Shown: positions 48,471 through 61,855, numbered from the stretch's first letter. The stretch: 64,000 nucleotides of DNA from Channa striata (GCA_033026295.1 CM065179.1:21445275-21509274), one strand, 5' to 3'. Notes: generated by a model not told the origin, from the sequence alone. Translations and numbers: made by a program.

Positions 48471-51400
48471 CTAAACAGAGAAAGCCAAAAGACGTTTCAG
48501 TAGATGCCCTGAAGTCATTTTATGTCATTACCTTTCCATATCATCACTAATGCTGCTCTCGAAAATAGAGCAACTTCACCTGCTACTTGAGAGTATCGAT
48601 TTTTTATTTTTTCAAATGACAGTGAATGGAAGGATTATGCGTTTCAGCAGCTCATCTCAGTATGCCATCCATCACTCATCACTTTCACCAGCAGGAGCAT
48701 TTATCACTTGTTCACTGGCCCTTCTGCGGAGCACAGACCTCACCTGGCACCTGGCAGTGATCTGCTCACGGACAGCAGACTATCCCAGGAGTCAGTGCAT
48801 CGAGTAAGAAGCCTGTGGATTTAAGCGCCTGTCAGCTTAACTTAACAGAAACTCACTTTTGCCAAGAGAAATTATAAATCAAAAAATTATAATCTAATAT
48901 TTTAAGTGATGTGTGAATAAACATGTTACAGTTCATACTTCAAAATGTATCAAACAAATTACCGATATTCTTCTTAGTTGGGACATGGATTGATTCTAAT
49001 GTAGATTTTTTTCATATAAAAAACATATATCGGTGAATGCGGACCCTTGTGTATAATACGACATGTTATTCTTGTTACAAGTTACGCTGGTAACGATTCA
49101 AACAATGCCTACGTTATAAAATAAGCAAGGACTCGTCCTCAGTTTGTTACGTAACTTGGTTTTGGAGCTGCTGCGCGAGCTCAGTGCATGGGCACACACT
49201 TACAATACGGCACTCAAGGTTCCCTTCAACAATACAGATAAAGATGTAAAGTGGAATGAAATTAATAACAGTCTGCTCTCCTCAAGCAACCCACACCTTT
49301 TCATAGTGCTGTCACAGCCTGAAAAGCATTTGACCTTTTACCCGGTCCCTTCAACGGTTTCAATAGCTCAACAATTAGAAAGAAGTCTATAATCAAGAGA
49401 AACACTAGTGCTCATGACCTTTAATTGTGTGGAGTTTAGGGATTTGGAAAGAAATACTAAACATTACCCAGGATTAAATGAACAGTGGAGAAAAAGTGCT
49501 GCAAATCAAATAAATGTACCTAATATAAGCTGAAGCAATCCCTTCTGAAAATAATAAGTTGCAGATGAAGAGTGAGAGATGTAATTCTCAAATATGGCAA
49601 CAAGACTTCCAGCTTTGTAATTGCATATATAATTTTACATTACAAGATAATTCTAACTGTGCTGAAAGAGTATCGATCTCACGCCCCCCTCCCGCTGCTT
49701 GCAGCTGCTTTCAGCCACTACAGGCAGGCATTATGGTGAAGAAAATGGGTCTTTCACCTCAGCTGCCTCAGAGGAGCTGCTATATTAAGGCTGCTGATGT
49801 GGAAGAACTGTATATGCTTGCAGTAAAATCAAAGATACTGCTGTGCGGGAGAAGTGTACTCCAAATGATTAAATTCACACAAGCTGGAGTTCAGAACAAA
49901 TCTTTCCCCAGGACAAAGAGATACCACCTGTGTTGTAGGAATGAACCTTGTTTTAGTGGCAGATGACTAAGATACTAAAGGAAAATGTGTGTTTAGACAT
50001 ACTGTAGTTAGTACAAGCTTTGATGAAGACATCGAAATAAAATAACGCACATGAAATTGAAGCAAAATGGTGTAGACAAGGCCAAATTTCGTTCACGTTT
50101 TAGATTCTTCCACGTAGCCACTGTGCTGCTTTGCCCACATTTGGCATTCTCTGGGAGTCGGTAATATGAGCTCTAACCTGAAGTGCTATTAACTCGAGAT
50201 TTATGAGGATGGTAACTATCTTATCTGCTGCAGCAGAGGTAACTCCTTCCCGGGGAGTGTTCACGAACGACAGTTTTATCATAGTGTAAAAGAAACTTTC
50301 ACTTTTATTGAAGTCTTCTGGATTGACTGATTTCTTAATGCGTAAGAGAAATGATGGATGGATCTCTTGCCTTCATTGGATGGTTTTTGCCTTTAGACAG
50401 ATCATGACAAAATTTGTGGAGATTAATCAATATAAATGAAAAGAATTACCAAACAGTTATTCTTGAGTTGGTTTAAAACTTCAGGATTGCATGAATTCCC
50501 TCATAGAAAATAGCGTTGTAATCAAAACCTGGTAGTTTTAAATTTATCGTGAATTGTCTTTGTGCTGTATGTGTGTGTGTGTCCCTGACATTAGCCTCAT
50601 CCAATATCTTTATCGATCAACTGTCGGCCACACCATATCACCCCACATTGGTTTCTGTCCTCATTAATGAAAAGGAGAAATTGCCTATTAAGCTATTTGT
50701 AATAATATGTTTGTTTTACAGATGGTTTTAGTGTTTATTGCAGTGTAATTTTAATGAGTTTAATGTACATATAGTATGAGGTACTTGCTGAAATTCAAAG
50801 TGGCCAAAGCAAAAATTCAAAGTAAAATGTGAACAATGATCTTCCCTGAACTAAAATAATTTATATTTATAAATGCAACTTTTAGTTTTAGTATATTTTT
50901 CAATCTGTTTGAAAGTCAACAAATGCAAACCTACAATCACATATAAATTCGAGGATGTCTTAGGGAGAACAGTATGTCAAACTAAAATATTATTTATAGT
51001 GTTGGGAAAAGCTTTTTAGCTATTACAGTCACAAATTAAAAACAGACACCAATTAAAAATATATAATTTTGAAGAGTAAATACCAGCTTCATGTTTGGTG
51101 AAAAATGTCCTATTGGCAGTATTATAAAAGTATATCATTTGAGTTTATAAGGGAAAATGTGTTTAGGGAAATTTTTATGTTGCAATACCATAAATGGCCA
51201 CCCAGGGAAACCAGCAGAATACACTGCCCACTGTCCATTATTAATTGCTCCATTAGTTTTCAAGCAACATAGTCTGGTCAAATGTGATAATTCAACTCTT
51301 GGAACTAACTAGTGCTGCAGATTCACACTTTCCAAGTGGCTTTTCCACTGCAGTGTTTTTGCTTTGTTTGGTGAACTCTCATTTTAAATCTGATATATCT

Positions 51401-53557
51401 CACAGCGGCGGTCACACCCTATGCAGATGATGTGGTGGACATAATATTTTTTAGATATTGTGTCTCTGTCACTCTAGCATTATGGGTCATGATGAGATCC
51501 CACTGGTTTTTCATACTTGTTCAGACACTTTGTGTACTAAATGGTTCCTAAGCAACTAAACCTCAAAGGTAAGTGCGTTTTGTAGGGAACATGTTTGATG
51601 TTTGGATTATATCCCCATCTAAACACATGCTCTAAACACTAGATCCCATGGTGTGTAAATATTCTTAATATTCTACAGCGGCTAATATTAGTGGCTAATA
51701 TTAGGAGTATTAGTGTTTCTCTCTTCTCCTGAAGATCACATATATTGTCGATCAGCTACTAAGGAACCAGTCGACTTTTTGCAAAATGCTGCAAATAGCA
51801 GCAGAACGGCAGAAAGAAACATAACCACCATGAAGTCCAATTAATTATTTTTCTATCGCCGAGTTTTTTACATTTTGCAATGTGAACTACTGACCCTGCC
51901 TCTTTTCTGTTTTTATTCTTACTGTGCTGTTTCCCGCTCCAGTCATTCAGCTGGGACTAAATGATTTTTACTATTGTTATTATTTCTTTTTGCTATTATT
52001 ATTTCCACACTAGTTTTAATAGGCTACTGTGTGTTCAACTTGCAGTTAATTTCTTAAATTTTCCTCTTTTCTGTTGATGAACGGTAATTTGAAACAGTTT
52101 ACACAAAATGATCACTGGCTAGTATCAGTGTGATTCCCTGCATGTGTTGAATCGTTCTGTCTCGTGTGTGACTAAACTAACTTACCGCTGCCCGTACAGT
52201 GGGGAATTATGGGTAACTGTCGGCTGCATAGGCGCACTGTGATGTGAACACAAAGTTATTGACTTTAAAAATCGCGGTTGGTTCTATATCAGTGTCGGAC
52301 ATAATGAATAATGCCAATTAATGAAGTTGCCGCTGTCGTGTGCACATCTAACACTAACAGCAGTATGTTATGTTTGTCATGTCTCAAATCTAACGTAACG
52401 CTATAGTATTTCGTTTCCATACCTTAATGAGTCGTGGCCATTGTTCTCCCTGATGTCACCATGGGAACCCTATACAAGTGTGTCATTAGCTGCAGTAGTG
52501 CATTAATTAGCCTCAGAGTAATCACTATGTCACCGAGCTTCGAGCAATAACTTTGTGAGGATATATGCATGAACTTTGCTGGCCTACATAATGAGACAAA
52601 ATCATGTCGCCATGTCTGAAGCAGCTTTTGTTGCTTGAGCTACCAGCAAATGTTTCATCCAAACTTCTGGAAAAATTATGTGAGTTTACTTGTCATATTC
52701 AAGGACAAATGAACGCCCATTACAACAATTCCTACAACTTTTTATCACAATACTTTTTGTCATCACAACTTATGCTCATCGTAATTCATGAATCTCTTCG
52801 AAATCCGTTTATTTAAAAACACCTGCTTTCTCTGCCCTATGTGATTAAATGCAGATTTACTTTTTTTAAGATACTGTGGGGAGCATGTAAAATATTTAAT
52901 TCCACGATTCATCATTGTCTTCTGTCTAAAATATGTTAGGTTGGGTCACACTGAACAGACTTACTTTTATAATGGAATATTTCCTCATCAATTTTAAAAT
53001 AATGTGGACAAATGAGGATATTAGTCATTACTGAAAATCTGCACACGGCTAAATGTCGACTCTGATGTGTGAGGAATTATTCTGCCACAGTTTACCCGAC
53101 GTTCCAAGCAATCAGAATACAAATCAGACAGCCTGAGTAATGCTCAGGAGGGAAGAACCTGCAGATATGAGAAGCAGCCTGTCCGAAGCCGCCTAGCATG
53201 GTGTGCACACTGACGCAAGTTTTAATGGTACAGTAACTAAGATGCTTAAAGCATCATATTTCACTTTTTGCAAAGATACCGGCAAAAACATGATAACAAA
53301 TAAAACATTTCTCTGTTTGCAGCAGCCCTTACTACATGAACAACTGCTTCAAACCTCTTTACTCTGGTCCCACTACCCTCATACTATTCATCTGTTGTTC
53401 TCCTTGTTTCCTGCTGTGGAAAGATAGACATCACACATTTTTATTCACACGTGAATTAGAACATTCACATTTGGACATCCCTGTCAATTAAGCACTTTCC
53501 GAACAAACTCTAGAGTAAGTTAAAGTTAATGTATGTCTTGCTGGTCAGTGCACTCAA

Positions 53558-53592
53558 TTTGTCCTAGTTTAGATCCACTAAACTAGGACAAA
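53558..53592. repeat. perfect 15-bp inverted repeat
   Basis: TTTGTCCTAGTTTAG (53558-53572) and CTAAACTAGGACAAA (53578-53592) are exact reverse complements around ATCCA. Confidence 0.95.
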
Positions 53593-53803
53593 CTATACAG
53601 CTCAGCCCACAGTGTGAAGCTGGCACTTAATGATTAGTCTGCAAAAAGCCATATGGTACATACTGTATCTCCCCACTGCTCCGAGGCATCTTGTTATGTT
53701 CTGTTGTTGGACTAAAGTCCCTCCTTTTGTCGTCATGAAAAAGGATAAAGGTCACTTGGAACAGGGGGACAAACTTTATCATCCTGTCCCACTGTCAGGT
53801 GCG

Positions 53804-53828
53804 CACACACACACACACACACACACAC
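53804..53828. repeat. (CA)12 microsatellite
   Basis: An uninterrupted CA run, potentially polymorphic. Confidence 0.95.
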
Positions 53829-53989
53829 TGGAATCTAAATAGCTCACACTTTAAGTCAATAACTTAAAAACAACAAAACCTACATGGTCCATGTCCCCTG
53901 GTTTTCTATTTGCATAAAACATGTTGTGTGCTGCTCTTAAAAACCGCTTGCAATCCTTTCATTTTAAATAGGAGAGTAAACAGGCTGAT

Positions 53990-54115
53990 TCGACAGGACC
54001 TTCCTCCCACATACCAACTACACAAAGGTCAGGAGAATCTGAAACTCCAAATTGCCTGTAGGTTGTGTCCCACCTGTCTCCCAGTGCAAGCAGGGAAAGA
54101 CTCCAGCCCAAAAGA
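53990..54115 (+). repeat. family B fragment
   Basis: CTTCCTCCCACATACCAAC, TCCAAATTGCCTGTAGGTTG and GGGAAAGACTCCAGCC follow the order of the family seen at 33640-33950. Diverged. Confidence 0.45.
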
Positions 54116-55154
54116 GGCCTGTCTGCACACAAAGATGATGGATTGCCAACAAGATTGTGCACTTTTAACCTCTTCTGGAAGTAGTCAACTTTTTGTGGAA
54201 CTTAATCTTCTTGCTGTCCGTAGGCGCTATCACCCTGACTAAACGAAAGGCCTTATTGCCTAACTCTAGCCATCCTTACCTTATAGTCTGTCCTCTGCTG
54301 AGATTAAATACTTCTGGCTAAGCAGTACCTGGATAACTGAATGTTTAGTTTAGCCATTTAGCTTCAGCATCCTGGTTTTGGATCCAGTCGGGGACCTTTG
54401 CTGTATTTTGTACTCCACCTCTTGTTTCCTGTTTTTACATTTCACTGGTGTCTAAGAAAATGGTACAAGTCCTAAAAAATACCTTTAACCATCTTTGTCT
54501 ACATCCAGATCCTCCAGTCAGAGTATAGGAAATAACAGCAACAATATTTTAGCAGGCCAGATAAATTATTTTCAACCAAAGACTGGAATCCTGACATTTT
54601 GTCCAGAGGGGGTGTTCGTGTGATCAAATGTTTGTGTGCTCACGACATTATCCAGACTTTATCCTGCGAGTCCTCTAGTACAATGTGAGAACCTGTGTGT
54701 GCAGGATGCTGCTCTGTACCGAATAGTTTGGAGGTCTACAACAACAAAGCAGACGGGCATCTTGATGAAACTTGTATTTTAGATGCGGGGCTCAGATGTG
54801 CCGTAAACAAACCACAGTCTCCCAAAGCATTCTATCATGTTGTGCCTCCTGTCTACGTGAAATCAAGCAGAGCTTCTCAAACTCCAGCTGTGTGTTACAT
54901 GCGTGAAATTTCACACCAGACAGTGTCTGGTGGATTTGTCCCGACATTGTCATATGTGAGTTGATATGTGAAACAAAGTCAAGATTAAGTGAGACAATGA
55001 CACATGCTCATTTCTAAACATTTCAAAATTTTATGTGGCATTTCTGTATTGCAATGTCTTTACTTAATTACTCATGTAACTGCCATTTTCCCATTAAGTG
55101 GATTTGAATATCTACTCGAGAGCTCCTCTGTACGCTGCACATTTTAACAAGAAT

Positions 55155-55171
55155 GCAGGTAACACAAAACA
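55155..55171 (+). repeat. left target-site duplication of RTE insertion
   Basis: GCAGGTAACACAAAACA is repeated exactly at 58293-58309, one copy on each side of the retrotransposon. Confidence 0.95.
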
Positions 55172-58100
55172 ATCTAGCCACAGGGGTTGCAAGCCAGTAA
55201 CTTCTGTGCCGGTCCCAAGCCCGGATAAATAGAGAGGGTTGTGGCATCCGGCGTAAAATTTTGCCAAGTACAACCATGCGAGTCATCCATACCACTTTCA
55301 TACCGGATCGGTCGAGGCCCGGGTTAACAACGACCGCCACCGGTGCTGTTAACCTAAAGGGTGCCGGTGGAAATTGGAGTACTGTTGGTCGAAGAAGGAG
55401 AGGAGGCAGAAGGGTTCGTGGTCAGGGAGAGAAGGGGAAAGGCAGGAGCTTAGATTTGAGAGTAGGGACTCTTAACGTTGGCACAATGACAGGGAAAGGT
55501 AGAGAGCTGGCAGACATGATGGAGAGAAGGAAGGTAGATGTACTGTGTGTGCAGGAGACGAGGTGGAAAGGCAGCAAAGCACGTAGTATTGGAGGAGGAT
55601 ACAAACTGTTCTACCATGGTGTGGATAGGAAGAGAAACGGAGTAGGAGTGATCCTGAAGGGGGAGTTTGTGAACAATGTTCTAGAGGTGAAAAGAGTCTC
55701 AGACAGGGTGATGAGCCTAAAGCTAGAAATCGAAGGTGTGATGGTGAACATAGTCAGTGGGTATGCTCCACAAGTTGGCTGTGAGTTAGAAGAGAAAGAG
55801 AGATTCTGGAGTGAGTTTGATGAGGTTGTAGAGAGTATCCCCAGAGGAGAGAGAGTAGTTGTTGGAGCAGACTTCAATGGGCATGTTGGTGAGGGGAACA
55901 GAGGTGATGAGGAGGTGATGGGCAGGTTTGGTGTAAAGGGCAGGAATCCAGAAGGACAGATGGTAGTGGGCTTTGCTAAGAGGATGGAAATGGCTGTAGT
56001 TAACACTTACTTCCAGAAGAGAGAGGAACACAGAGTGACATACAAGAGTGGAGGTAGGAGGACACAGGTGGACTACATCCTATGTAGACGAGGTCATTTG
56101 AGAGAGGTTAGTGACTGTAAAGTGGTGGTAGGAGAGAGTGTAGCCAGACAGGACCGCATGGTGGTGTGTAAGATGACTCTGGTGGTCAGGAAGAAGAAGA
56201 GAGGAAAGTCAGAAAAGAAGTCCCAGTGGTGGAAGCTAAAGAATGAAGAAACTTGTGAGGAATTCAGGCAGAAGTTGAGACAGGCTTTGGGTGGTCAGGA
56301 AGAGCTTCCAGATGACTGGGAAACTACAGCAGAGGTAATCAGGGAAACAGGTAGGAAGGTGCTTGGTGTGTCATCTGGTAAGAGGAAAGATGATAAAGAC
56401 ACTTGGTGGTGGAATGAGGAAGTACAGGACTGCATCCAGAGGAAGAGGTTAGCTAAAAGGAAGTGGGATGTAGAAAGGACTGAGGAAAGTAGACAGGAGT
56501 ACAAGGAAGTGCAGCGCAGAGTGAAGAGGGAGGTGGCAAAGGCTAAACAGAAAGCTTACGATGAGCTGTATGACAGGTTAGACACGAAGGAAGGAGAGAA
56601 GGAGTTGTACAGGATAGCCAGACAGAGAGATAGAGATGGGAAAGATGTGCAGCAGATAAGGGTGATTAAAGACAGAGATGGAAAGGTGCTAACAAGCCAG
56701 GAGAGTGTGCAGAGAAGATGGAAGGAGTATTTTGAGCAGCTGATGAATGAGGAAAATGACAGGGAAAGAAGGGAGGAAGATGTGGATGTTGTGGAGCAGG
56801 AAATAGGAGAGATTAGAAAGGATGAGGTGAGGAAGGCTCTGAAAAGGATGAAGAGCGGAAAGGCTGTTGGCCCTGATGACATACCTGTGGAGGTGTGGAA
56901 GTGTCTAGGAGAGACAGCAGTGAAGTTTCTGACAGGTCTGTTTAACAGGATTTTAGAGAGTGAGAAGATGCCTGAGGAATGGAGGAGAAGCGTTCTGGTG
57001 CCGATCTTTAAGAACAAGGGTGACACGCAGAACTGTAGCAACTACAGAGGGATAAAGTTGATGAGCCACACAATGAAGCTGTGGGAAAGAGTAGTGGAAG
57101 CCAGGCGTAGGAAGGAGGTGGAGATTTGTGAGCAGCAGTATGGTTTCATGCCCCGTAAGAGCACCACTGATGCCATTTTCGCTTTGAGGTTGTTGATGGA
57201 AAAGTACAGAGATGGTCAGAAGGAGCTGCATTGTGTCTTTGTGGATTTAGAGAAGGCGTATGACAGGGTGCCGAGGGAGGAGCTGTGGTACTGTATGAGG
57301 ATGTCGGGAGTGGCAGAGAAGTACGTCAGAGTAGTTCAGGACATGTATGAGAGAAGCATGACGGTGGTGAGATGTGCTGTAGGTCAGACAGAGGAGTTCA
57401 AGGTGGAGGTGGGACTACACCAAGGATCGGCTTTGAGTCCCTTCTTGTTTGCTATGCTGATGGACAGGTTGACAGATGAGGTCAGACAGAAATCTCCCTG
57501 GACAATGATGTTTGCAGATGACATTGTGATTTGCAGAGAGTAGAGAGCAGGTGGAGGAACAGCTGGAGAGGTGGAGGTTTGCTCTGGAAAGAAGAGGTAT
57601 GAAAGTCAGTCGTAGTAAGACAGAATACATGTGTGTAAACGAGAGGATCCAGGTAGAAGTGTGAGGTTACAGGGGGCTGAGGTGAAGAAGGTGCAGGAGT
57701 TTAAGTACTTGGGGTCATCAGTTTAGTGTGATGGGGAGTGTGGAAAAGAGGTGAAGAGGCGAGTGCAGGCGGGTTGGAATGGGTGGAGGAAAGTGTCAGG
57801 AGTGTTGTGTGACAGAAGAGTGTCAGCAAGACTCAAAGGAAAGGTGTACAGGACAGTGGTGAGACCAGCTCTGCTCTATGGGTTAGAGACAGTAGCAGTG
57901 AGAAAAAGACAAGAGGCAGAGATGGAAGCAGCAGAGATGAAGATGTTGAGGTTCTCCTTAGGAGTGACAAGGTTGGACAGAATTAGGAACGAGTTCATCA
58001 GAGGGACAGCACACGTTGCCTGTGTTAGCAACAAAGTCAGAGAGGCCAGACTGAGATGGTTTGGACATGTGCAGAGGAGGGATAGTGATTATATTGGTAG

Positions 58101-58292
58101 AAGGATGTTGGAGATGGAGCTGCCAGGCAAGAGGGCGAGAGGACGACCGAGGAGGAGATATATGGATGTCCTAACAGAGGACATGAGGTTAGCTGGTGTC
58201 AGAGAGGAAGATGCTCAGGATAGAGTAAAGTGGAAAAGGATGATTCGCTGTGGCGACCCCTAATGGGAAAAGCCGAAAGAGTAGTAGTAGTA
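55172..58292 (+). mobile_element. near full-length RTE-clade LINE insertion
   Basis: This is a 3.1-kb non-LTR retrotransposon bounded by perfect 17-bp duplications. It has a short 5' leader (55172-55275, with GGTTGTGGCATCCGGCGTAAAA typical of fish RTE copies), an endonuclease-RT reading frame, almost no 3' UTR and a short tandem tail. The 3' end TGTGGCGACCCCTAATGGG...GCCGAAAGA followed by (GTA)n is the usual end of this group. Lack of a poly-A tail, the short simple-repeat tail and the single fused endonuclease-RT frame are RTE traits. It lies antisense to gabrg3. The intact duplication and long open frame suggest a fairly recent insertion. Confidence 0.93.
55276..58263 (+). pseudogene. RTE endonuclease/reverse transcriptase, inactivated copy
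   Basis: The best start is the ATG at 55276; TTG codons further upstream are open but lie in the leader. The first frame runs 755 codons to TAG at 57541. A basic N terminus (VGRRRRGGRRVRG) precedes the apurinic-type endonuclease, with TLNVGTM (about residues 65-71), VQETRWKG, GADFNGHVG and TQVDYIL. The RT has SGKAVGPDDIP, NYRGIKLMSHTMK, QQYGFMPRKSTTDAIFAL, FVDLEKAYDRVPREEL, GLHQGSALSPFLF and the catalytic FADD at residues 746-749. Just after FADD a loss of two bases in an AG run (about 57532-57540) shifts the frame. A second indel before 57661 shifts it back, and TAG at 57724-57726 interrupts the frame. The C-terminal part then continues (QAGWNGWRKVSGVL, RLDRIRNEFIRGTAH, RWFGHVQRRDSDYIG, MIRCGDP) to TAA at 58261. 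It resembles genes misannotated as craniofacial development protein 2-like. Not expected to be active. Confidence 0.92.
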
Positions 58293-58309
58293 GCAGGTAA
58301 CACAAAACA
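58293..58309 (+). repeat. right target-site duplication of RTE insertion
   Basis: An exact second copy of GCAGGTAACACAAAACA, directly after the (GTA)n tail. Confidence 0.95.
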
Positions 58310-60863
58310 TTTGTATGAAGCCATTCACATTGTGAAAGTGTCTGAGTACTTTAATAGTACTGTATTTTCATCTCTCATGTCTTATAAGAAATCACAAAAA
58401 TACAAAACTGAAGTTATTAAAGTGACGTGCACAGTCTGCTCTACAGTTAGTTCTGATTTTTCTACAGCTCCCAAAACCGCAGAGGGTGAGGAGGTAGTGG
58501 AAACCTAAATAATTGGTTGGTTTCTTATATTATCAGATGCTTTTCTATACTTCTCCTACTTATCATCACATCTCTATATTGATAACAGCAGCATTTGCAT
58601 GACTGCAGCTGACTTACATGCCTGTAAGTCGATTCAAGGCTTAAATAAGAGCAGGTGTTAAAATGTTAAGACAGAAATAGGGTCATGACACAAAGAATTA
58701 ATGAACCACATAAAATCCAATGTCTCCCACAGGCAGCTGATATCTAACCAGTGAACTGGATGTAGGGATCTGCTTAAAAGTATGCGTGGTTATATTGTAA
58801 CATTCTTTTTTCACCTGGACCTCATTTATTGATCCAAATGCAGTAGATTACCGCATGTAATCGCGCTGTGCTCTGGAGCTACAACAGAATTTGCACGTTT
58901 TTGATAAAGCCCCATAGTGCCAAAGACTAATGTTACTTCTGAATTAGACAGAATCGCCAAGAGGTCACACTACACTGCATTATCTGAGCGAACGTACTGT
59001 ACGGAATCATGTTGGTCAAATACAAAAAAAAAAAACACACAGGCAGGCAAAGCAAATTTTAGAGTCAGGAAACGCTTGGCGTGCGGGTCGTTATAAGCGC
59101 ATACCAGCACATACAGTACTGCAGGATGAAACCCAACCCAATAGTTTAGACAAAAACTCGACTACAGACTTCATCCTCACCACACAGATTCCCTGCAGAC
59201 ATTTCCAGTGTGTCAAATCACAACAACGGAAAAGAAGGAGTCTGCTCCTTAATAATGTCACACAGGCGTCCTGAAATTTATGAACGCAGTTAAAGCAGTA
59301 GAGATATGTTTGGTAGTTCATTACATTCCGATTAAACCGCTCCAATAGCATGTTAATACAGCCTTCCTCTAAGATCATAGTCGGTCTCAGTGTGGGGCTA
59401 GATGGGGCTTTATTCCCACCAAGAATCATCTGATGTGTGGCATTCAAAGTCATGTTTCGTCTCCTCGCCTTGTTTGCCTCATTTGTCCTGTTACCCATCC
59501 GATAGCGCCCCCAATTACTATAGCAACCAAGCAGCACAAATAACATGTGCTCCTCAGGCTGCACAGCGTGCTCTCAGTGAAATATTACAGGATGCTGCAC
59601 TTAAGAAGCTCTCGCTCCCTCCCACAGCGGCTCTTGCTGTGACAGATGTAATGTTATTGCGCCTAAAACCAGGAATCTGATCAGAACATGGAATAATCTT
59701 CAACGCTATTGGCTCGCATACCCCTTAACCCCTGCCTCCCTCGTAATCCTTACATTGTGCTCATTACTGCTGCTTTACTTTGATTAAATATGATTATATT
59801 ACTGTTACGGTTGTATGTGGTGGGCTACTTGACTAGATCTCCTGCAGTACACTGTAGGCCTAAAAAACACCCTGTAAACAAATGGATACGCTGGTTATAC
59901 TCTAATTTCAATTTTGTTCTTTAGCCTTATCAATCTTACCCCACCAAGAAACGCCTTCTGGTGCTGCCCATGTCTGAGTTCTGTTCTGTTTATGGTGTTA
60001 CCAGGAGCCTCATTACAGGATCCTCATGCTGATGTCTTCATTACCAAAATCTTTCAGCCATAAAAATGAAAAACCGAGATTCACCGCTCTGGCTTATTAA
60101 GTGAAAACACTTTTTCTTTTTCTATCTCCGTTATCTCATAACTGAGGCGAACCCGCTGTCCCACCTATTGAAGAAAAGATTTTATGACGTGAATTAAAAA
60201 CATTTCAAGACCATTTCATTTCATAGCAGGTATGAGCCAAACAATTACAGTGGGCTGCAAATAGCACAAATTAATAATGTGCTGGAAGCAAAAGACAACC
60301 ACAGTAGCAAGGATGTTGCAGGAGTCGTGCCAGCAGCTCACTAATGCAGTGGGAAATGAACTGGCATGAAGGATCCTGTGAGTGGGCAGCTCTGTCTCCA
60401 CAGGGTGAGAATAGGATCAGGGACCCCACTGGCATCAGTTTTTATTCTGGCAGGGATTCCTAGATTACTTTGGAGGTTCCCATGAACAATGCATGACCTA
60501 GGAGATTAAAGTTTAATCATTTTTAATTACAAAAACGCTGCTTTTCCAACGTAACATATTGTTCTGTGGTTGTGAAAACATACAGTGGCCGCGCTTCTTG
60601 TTTCTTCTCTGTGCGGGTCAGTCATGGTGTATTTCATTGTCATTGTGCCTAATGAAGCAAACGTGAAGGAAAAACATACTGGTTTCCAGTTCACAAAAAG
60701 TCCTGGAGGTGTTAACTTCTACTGAGGGAATTCCTGCGGTTAAGCAAGCCCCACGAACAGTGCTGCTCTGTGAACATGGATGGAGTCAGAGAACTGGTTA
60801 CCAGATCAAAACATGGCACCAGTTCATTCCTATAAAAATCCTCATTATCCCAGATTCCAGTCC

Positions 60864-60889
60864 AAAAAAAAAAAAAAAAAAAAAAAAAA
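60864..60889. repeat. A26 homopolymer
   Basis: A pure run of 26 A. It could be the tail of a retroposed sequence on the + strand, but I see no recognisable body upstream and no flanking duplication. Confidence 0.9.
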
Positions 60890-61855
60890 GACTCAGATGA
60901 ATCGCAGCCTTCCTCATTTTGGGCTTGTGGTGCATGTGCACTAGTGACCTCCTCTTGTCACCTTTCAGCTCCTCTGCGCTTTCAAATTACAGATGGACAG
61001 AATGAATCAGAGCGTGATATGAAAATTCACCCATAGTAGCAACACTGTCCTATTAAGGAAGCAGGACTGAGCTATTGTATTGATGTCTTTCACAATCATG
61101 CCACAAAGTCAAGCTGAGGGATCCTCACAAGATGGCCTCCACATCCCCCAACAGTGTGATGACAAGTAAATTGCTGAATTGTGACTATGTTCTCACAGTT
61201 TGGGAGGGGCCAGATAATTCAACTCAGTCTGACAAAACAAAATAATGACTAAAATCAAGAAAAATGGAAAAAAGTAATTATGCAAAAAATGTATTCAACT
61301 GGAAGAGCATATATATGCCAACAAACCTCAGTGTAAGTATTTGTACAGTACAAAAAAAAAATAGGATTCAGTTAAAAATGTTGTGGTTCGGGTTTATAAT
61401 GTTAAAAGAAGATGGGGTTTGTTAACTAAGACTGTTGAAGTTAATGAATATAAATAAAGAGTTTGTGTTTCAGTTGTGAGAATATTTCCACCTGTGATTG
61501 TCAGATATACTCTAGTGGTCCTAAAGCTGGGTTAGACTATCCTCTGTTCCCCTTTCCTGGGATGTTAGACTCAATGATGTAGGCTTGTTCATTTTCACAC
61601 AGGTTTGGTGATGTCATTATAAAGCTGGAGACAGCATCTTCATCCCCCCGCCACTTTCCCCTTGTGTCTTACACTTACAGTTTTTTAATCTATAGTCTCT
61701 CTAAATATTTCAGCAGGCATTTGCTTTTGGTCAAAGGTTTCTGAAGAAAAGTCAGAGTAATATTAATGTATTTACCTACATTAACATGGTACATACTTCA
61801 TCCGTTGTGCACAATGTATTTGGTAAATGTCAAAAGTTACTTACATGCATTTATG

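Larger units (their letters stand above)
48471..55171. other. presumed gabrg3 intron, proximal part
   Basis: I searched the - strand for the expected 68-bp exon, which in gamma subunits ends in a string like NSIGPV...INM followed by GT, and did not find it. The region holds a (CA)n tract, a 15-bp hairpin (53558-53592) and a family B fragment. The assignment to the gabrg3 intron is inferred from the family gene structure. Confidence 0.55.

Noticed and set aside
52180..52215. Candidate - strand splice donor (GTAAGT) with a short open stretch upstream
   Set aside because: The encoded residues do not match the expected 68-bp gabrg3 exon, and isolated GTAAGT strings are common.
55611..57231. Several - strand open frames of 80-160 codons opposite the RTE element
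   Set aside because: They are Ser/Leu/Thr-rich shadows of the Lys/Arg/Glu-rich retrotransposon frame.
59091..59564. 157-codon - strand frame upstream of the visible gabrg3 exons
   Set aside because: Checked as a possible gabrg3 5' exon; it has no gamma-subunit strings and no conserved splice borders.
60700..60890. Processed pseudogene or poly-A retrocopy ending in A26
   Set aside because: The sequence before the A run encodes nothing recognisable, and no target duplication flanks it.
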